Part shown: one piece after another, positions 31,175 through 34,119 of the stretch | Position numbering within the stretch: position 1 is the first letter of the stretch | How the letters are laid out: every line of letters starts with the position of its first letter | NCBI GenBank assembly: GCA_001552775.1 | Contig: KQ959262.1 | Location: forward strand, 1-34,119 | Reading direction: 5' to 3' | Length of the DNA: 34,119 nucleotides | Origin: Bacteroidales bacterium KA00251 | GTDB taxonomy: Bacteria > Bacteroidota > Bacteroidia > Bacteroidales > Porphyromonadaceae | Translations under genes and position numbers: made by a program | Notes under the pieces: model-generated | Told to the model about the DNA's origin: nothing | Database searches by the model: none | The model's input: the letters and a program-made list of their open reading frames with translations, nothing else

Positions 31175-33832
31175 TTATTCTTCTGTATCGTTTGTAGAAT
31201 TCTCCTCCTTTCGCACGACTTCTGGAGAAGTCTCTTTTATGGCCACTACTTCATGGGTAGAAACTCTTTTACCTTTTGCATTTACACTTTTTACCCCCAC
31301 AAAAGAGACTGCCTCTATATGCTCAACAAATTCACTTCCTCCTGCATGTTTTAGTTTGAGTTCAAACCGAGGTGTAGGATGATCTGTCAAAAGAAGAAGT
31401 TTATTTCCCTCGCCTTGTACCAATTTAGGAGTTGCCTGCTCAACAAGTGTAAAACGCTTGAGGTAGAGACTGCCATTTTCTCCATTGACATAAAGAGCAG
31501 TCCATTCCTTATGGAGATCAAAGTGCTCAACCCGTTTTGTTTCTGGTGTAAAGTGTGCCGACTCATTGACCTCCGTAGTATAAAAACTTCCCCCCGCACG
31601 AAGTACCAAAAGCTTGGAATGGGCCCCAAACTCTCCGAGGAAGATCCCTTGCTCATTGAAGTTGATTCGTCGTACATCGGGATCATACCACACTTTACGA
31701 TCGCCAAGCGTAGAGCCTCCTTTCTCCTTAAGGGTAATCTTCTGTACAGGAACTTTGGTTACGAGGTTTCCTTTGGTATCGCGTCCCCTTATCTCCATTT
31801 CGCTAAAGTCTTTATCAAAAGAGAGGTTTCGTAAGCGAAGGCGAGGACGCAAATTAATACGCACAATCTCTGCCTCTCCATTAGGATTGGATGTAAAGTA
31901 TACCACTTCACTTCCCTTCTTACCTTGCGTAATGTTGTACTCGCGGTCACGCGTTATTCCTGCCACATAAAAACGTTTTATGTAATGGTATCCTTTGGCT
32001 CCATCACGGTAAATTACATTATATATGGTACGCTTATCTCCTCTTACAAAACGTGCAATGTGGAGTATATCCTCTTTGCCAAGGAATTTCTTTTCTTCTA
32101 TTTTGGTGATATAGTAACGCCCATCACGAAAGAAAACAATCAAATCGTCTAAAAGCGAGCAGTTATCTATAAACTCACCTTTTATCGCCGTTCCAGCAAA
32201 GCCTCCTTCACGGTCGAAATAAAGTTTTTCATTGGCTTCAATTACTTTCGTGGCCTCAATGGTAGAAAAACGAGTTATTGTAGTGCATCGCTGCACTTCA
32301 CTGAAGTAATCTTGAAGCAAATGCTCATAATAAGCAATGGTATAGTCTACAAGATGATTGAGGTGGTCGCTAATCTCTTTGATTTCACCCTCAAGACGTG
32401 CTATAAGTTTGTCGTGTTTGTCCCTATTGAAACGAAGAATGCGTGCCATTCTCAAATCGAGTAATCGCCTATAATCCTCTCTTTTCGGGGGAATAATAAA
32501 ATTCACTTCTTCTAGACTTTCAATACGCTCTCGAATAAAATTGACTGCGGCGGTCTCATTTGCGGCTTTTTCAAAAGTGGGCTCCTTGTATAGACCATGC
32601 TCAATAAAGAGACGTTCAAGCGAAGCGTGCAAGTGTGCCTCTTTAAGCTCTGCCAAGCGATAGCCCAGCTGCGCTTTGATATGCTCCTTGGTACACTCAA
32701 CGTTGTAGCGAAGCAGATCGCTCACACCGAGGAAAATGGGTTTATTGTCCTTGATCACACATGCATTAGGTGAAAGAGATACCTCGCAATCAGTAAAGGC
32801 ATAAAGACCATCGATCGTCTTGTCTGTAGAGACTCCTGCAGGAAGCAAAATACGAAGATCCACTGTCGCTGCTGTCATATCATCGACGTGGCGAATCTTT
32901 ATCTGTCCTTTGTCATTTGCCCGAAGGATAGAGTCAATAAGCGTAGCAGTAGTCTTGCCATAGGGTAACTCTGTGATGCGGATAGTACGCTCTCCCATAC
33001 GCTCTATTTTCGCTCTACTCTTCAGCGATCCACCACGCATACCATCATTGTAGCGCTCCACGTCTAGTAAACCTCCCGTTTTAAAGTCTGGATAAAGCTC
33101 AAACGCTTCTCCTTTGAGATAAGCAATAGCTGCCTCTAGCAGTTCCTTCGGGTTGTGAGGATAAATCTTAGAAGAGAGTCCGACTGCAATACCTTCTGCT
33201 CCTTGAGCTAAAAGAAGAGGAAATCGTACAGGCAAACTCTCGGGTTCATCTGCAGTACCATCATAGCTTTTTTTCATGAGGGTAATGCGACTATCAAATA
33301 CCGTCTCCAAAGCAAACTGAGAAAGCTTTGCTTCTATGTATCGCCCAGCAGCAGCTTCATCTCCTGTAAAGATGTTTCCCCAGTTACCTTGAGTATCAAT
33401 AAGTAACTCTTTTTGTCCAAGCTGCACAAGTGCATCATTGATAGAAGCATCTCCATGGGGGTGATAAGCCATCGTTTGACCCACAATCTTTGCCACTTTA
33501 TGCAGATGTCCATTTTCTAAAAGGCTCATCGCATATAGCACGCGACGTTGCACAGGCTTCAAGCCATCGTCAATGTGTGGAATAGCTCGCTCAAGGATAA
33601 CGTAAGAGGCATAATCAAGAAACCAATGTCGATACATCCCAGATAGAGACTTAATGGTTGAACCAAAGCTATCTTTCCATTGCGAAACAGCTCCCTCCTC
33701 CAATTCATTGGAAAGGGGAATCCGAAGAATATCCTCCTCGTGCTGGTTGTCTGGAGAAGTATCTTGTGTAAAAAAATCGTCTTGGGAATCTGGAAATTCT
33801 TGATCGTTGTGGGTTTTGTCGCTCATAGTCAC
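31175..33832 (-). CDS. parC: DNA topoisomerase IV / gyrase subunit A
   Basis: An 885-residue type IIA topoisomerase A subunit. The active-site tyrosine is Y165 (AAGRYIEAKLSQF). The winged-helix motif YHPHGDASINDALVQLGQ (123-140) covers the quinolone region. Position 83 of E. coli GyrA is Ala here, with Ser next to it and Asp at the 87 equivalent. This is probably lineage-typical and is not evidence of resistance. The C-terminal half carries beta-pinwheel-like repeats. ParC is favoured over GyrA because there is no clear GyrA box (QRRGGKG-type); function as a decatenase is inferred. No parE or gyrB is visible downstream. A TAACTTTG box sits only 12 bases before the first ATG; the ATG at 33826 is also possible. 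Confidence 0.88.
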   Translation of the reverse strand: MTMSDKTHNDQEFPDSQDDFFTQDTSPDNQHEEDILRIPLSNELEEGAVSQWKDSFGSTIKSLSGMYRHWFLDYASYVILERAIPHIDDGLKPVQRRVLYAMSLLENGHLHKVAKIVGQTMAYHPHGDASINDALVQLGQKELLIDTQGNWGNIFTGDEAAAGRYIEAKLSQFALETVFDSRITLMKKSYDGTADEPESLPVRFPLLLAQGAEGIAVGLSSKIYPHNPKELLEAAIAYLKGEAFELYPDFKTGGLLDVERYNDGMRGGSLKSRAKIERMGERTIRITELPYGKTTATLIDSILRANDKGQIKIRHVDDMTAATVDLRILLPAGVSTDKTIDGLYAFTDCEVSLSPNACVIKDNKPIFLGVSDLLRYNVECTKEHIKAQLGYRLAELKEAHLHASLERLFIEHGLYKEPTFEKAANETAAVNFIRERIESLEEVNFIIPPKREDYRRLLDLRMARILRFNRDKHDKLIARLEGEIKEISDHLNHLVDYTIAYYEHLLQDYFSEVQRCTTITRFSTIEATKVIEANEKLYFDREGGFAGTAIKGEFIDNCSLLDDLIVFFRDGRYYITKIEEKKFLGKEDILHIARFVRGDKRTIYNVIYRDGAKGYHYIKRFYVAGITRDREYNITQGKKGSEVVYFTSNPNGEAEIVRINLRPRLRLRNLSFDKDFSEMEIRGRDTKGNLVTKVPVQKITLKEKGGSTLGDRKVWYDPDVRRINFNEQGIFLGEFGAHSKLLVLRAGGSFYTTEVNESAHFTPETKRVEHFDLHKEWTALYVNGENGSLYLKRFTLVEQATPKLVQGEGNKLLLLTDHPTPRFELKLKHAGGSEFVEHIEAVSFVGVKSVNAKGKRVSTHEVVAIKETSPEVVRKEENSTNDTEE

Positions 33833-33843
33833 TACTAACTACC

Positions 33844-33851
33844 GCAAAGTT
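33844..33851 (-). promoter_or_regulatory. Candidate promoter -7 box of the topoisomerase gene
   Basis: TAACTTTG, followed by GC, on the minus strand, 12 bases upstream of the first ATG. It implies a very short leader, and slightly favours the second ATG at 33826 as the true start. Confidence 0.5.
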
Positions 33852-34010
33852 AAGCTTTTTTCCTTGCATAGGATAATCCTATACTTTTAGCCATATTTAA
33901 TTAGCTTTCCAAGCATTCCTAATATTGATAACACCGACTATTGACAGACTGCGGAACATGTAAAGCTTGTTGCTGGAAAAAACTTGCACCACTCCTCTCT
34001 ATGTAATAAA

Positions 34011-34049
34011 ATAAGGGGTATGCCGAGAAGCCTCAGCACACCCCCTTAT
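34011..34049 (-). terminator. Terminator of the gene entering from the right edge
   Basis: ATAAGGGG (34011-34018) pairs with CCCCTTAT (34042-34049), with GAG/CTC pairing inside the loop. It lies 20 bases past the stop codon at 34069 and is followed on the minus strand by TTTATTACAT. The stretch 33852-34010 shows nothing else. Confidence 0.65.
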
Positions 34050-34068
34050 CATTCGTCTTCAGAAGAAG

Positions 34069-34119
34069 TTAAGATGTCTGTCTCTCCTTCTCTCTGATAA
34101 CTTGCGTTACCTGCTCTGC
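34069..34119 (-). CDS. Possible C-terminal end of a gene cut by window edge
   Basis: A minus-strand frame enters from the edge and reads AEQVTQVIREKERQTS then TAA at 34069-34071. It is charged and helical-looking. It is supported mainly by the terminator directly after it. Too short to identify. Confidence 0.35.
   Translation of the reverse strand, partial: AEQVTQVIREKERQTS

Noticed and set aside
31175-33832. Ala at the quinolone-resistance position (GyrA S83 equivalent)
   Set aside because: The HPHGDASINDA context looks like the normal ParC form of this group; without a susceptible reference no resistance claim can be made.

Overview
The window looks like chromosome from a member of the Bacteroidales, most likely a Porphyromonas-type organism. 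The reasons are the housekeeping gene set, a DUF4296 lipoprotein next to lspA, a tryptophanase gene, weak or absent Shine-Dalgarno sequences, and repeated -7 promoter boxes of the Bacteroidetes form TAnnTTTG a short way upstream of several starts. The genus is inferred, not shown. No rRNA, tRNA or CRISPR array was seen.

Left host block (1-20.2 kb, every gene on the minus strand). In chromosomal order: the 5' end of an unidentified gene; a CoA-disulfide-reductase/rhodanese fusion, truA and topA (transcribed topA > truA > reductase); a DUF4296 lipoprotein, lspA and ileS (transcribed ileS > lspA > lipoprotein); tnaA with a possible leader peptide and attenuator; a DUF695 protein, a bile-acid/sodium-symporter-family transporter and panB; guaA; then nadE and an S41-type lipoprotein peptidase. 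Convincing stem-loops lie 3' of the reductase, guaA and nadE.

Accessory block (about 20.25-30.17 kb). A mobilizable transposon of the Tn4555/NBU type sits between the S41 peptidase gene and an outer-membrane protein gene. At its left end is cfxA, a class A beta-lactamase gene on the plus strand. It lies in an AT-rich segment bounded by two strong terminators and is preceded by the tail of a broken Abi/HEPN gene. The remaining genes are all on the minus strand: a multi-HTH zinc-ribbon protein, a tyrosine integrase, a two-TM protein of unknown function, and a compact transfer/replication operon of excisionase-like HTH protein > AAA helicase > toprim primase > MobV-like relaxase. The helicase and primase genes abut or overlap their neighbours. 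The logic is integrase plus excisionase for excision, helicase plus primase for replication of the circle, and relaxase plus oriT for mobilization by a helper element.

The non-coding parts of the element are the most interesting. They include six stem-loops in 180 bp just upstream of the relaxase (candidate oriT). A 3+3 inverted array of the heptamer TGTCCCA lies inside the 3' end of the helicase gene (candidate replication origin). A 31-bp promoter/operator-like sequence is present upstream of both the integrase and the excisionase operon, with a weaker copy near the TM gene. A repeat-rich right end could carry integrase arm sites.

Right host block (30.2-34.1 kb, minus strand): a beta-barrel outer-membrane protein, a topoisomerase IV/gyrase A subunit, a strong terminator, and probably the last codons of another gene. 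Exact element ends could not be fixed from one sequence; two candidate boundary repeats are listed.
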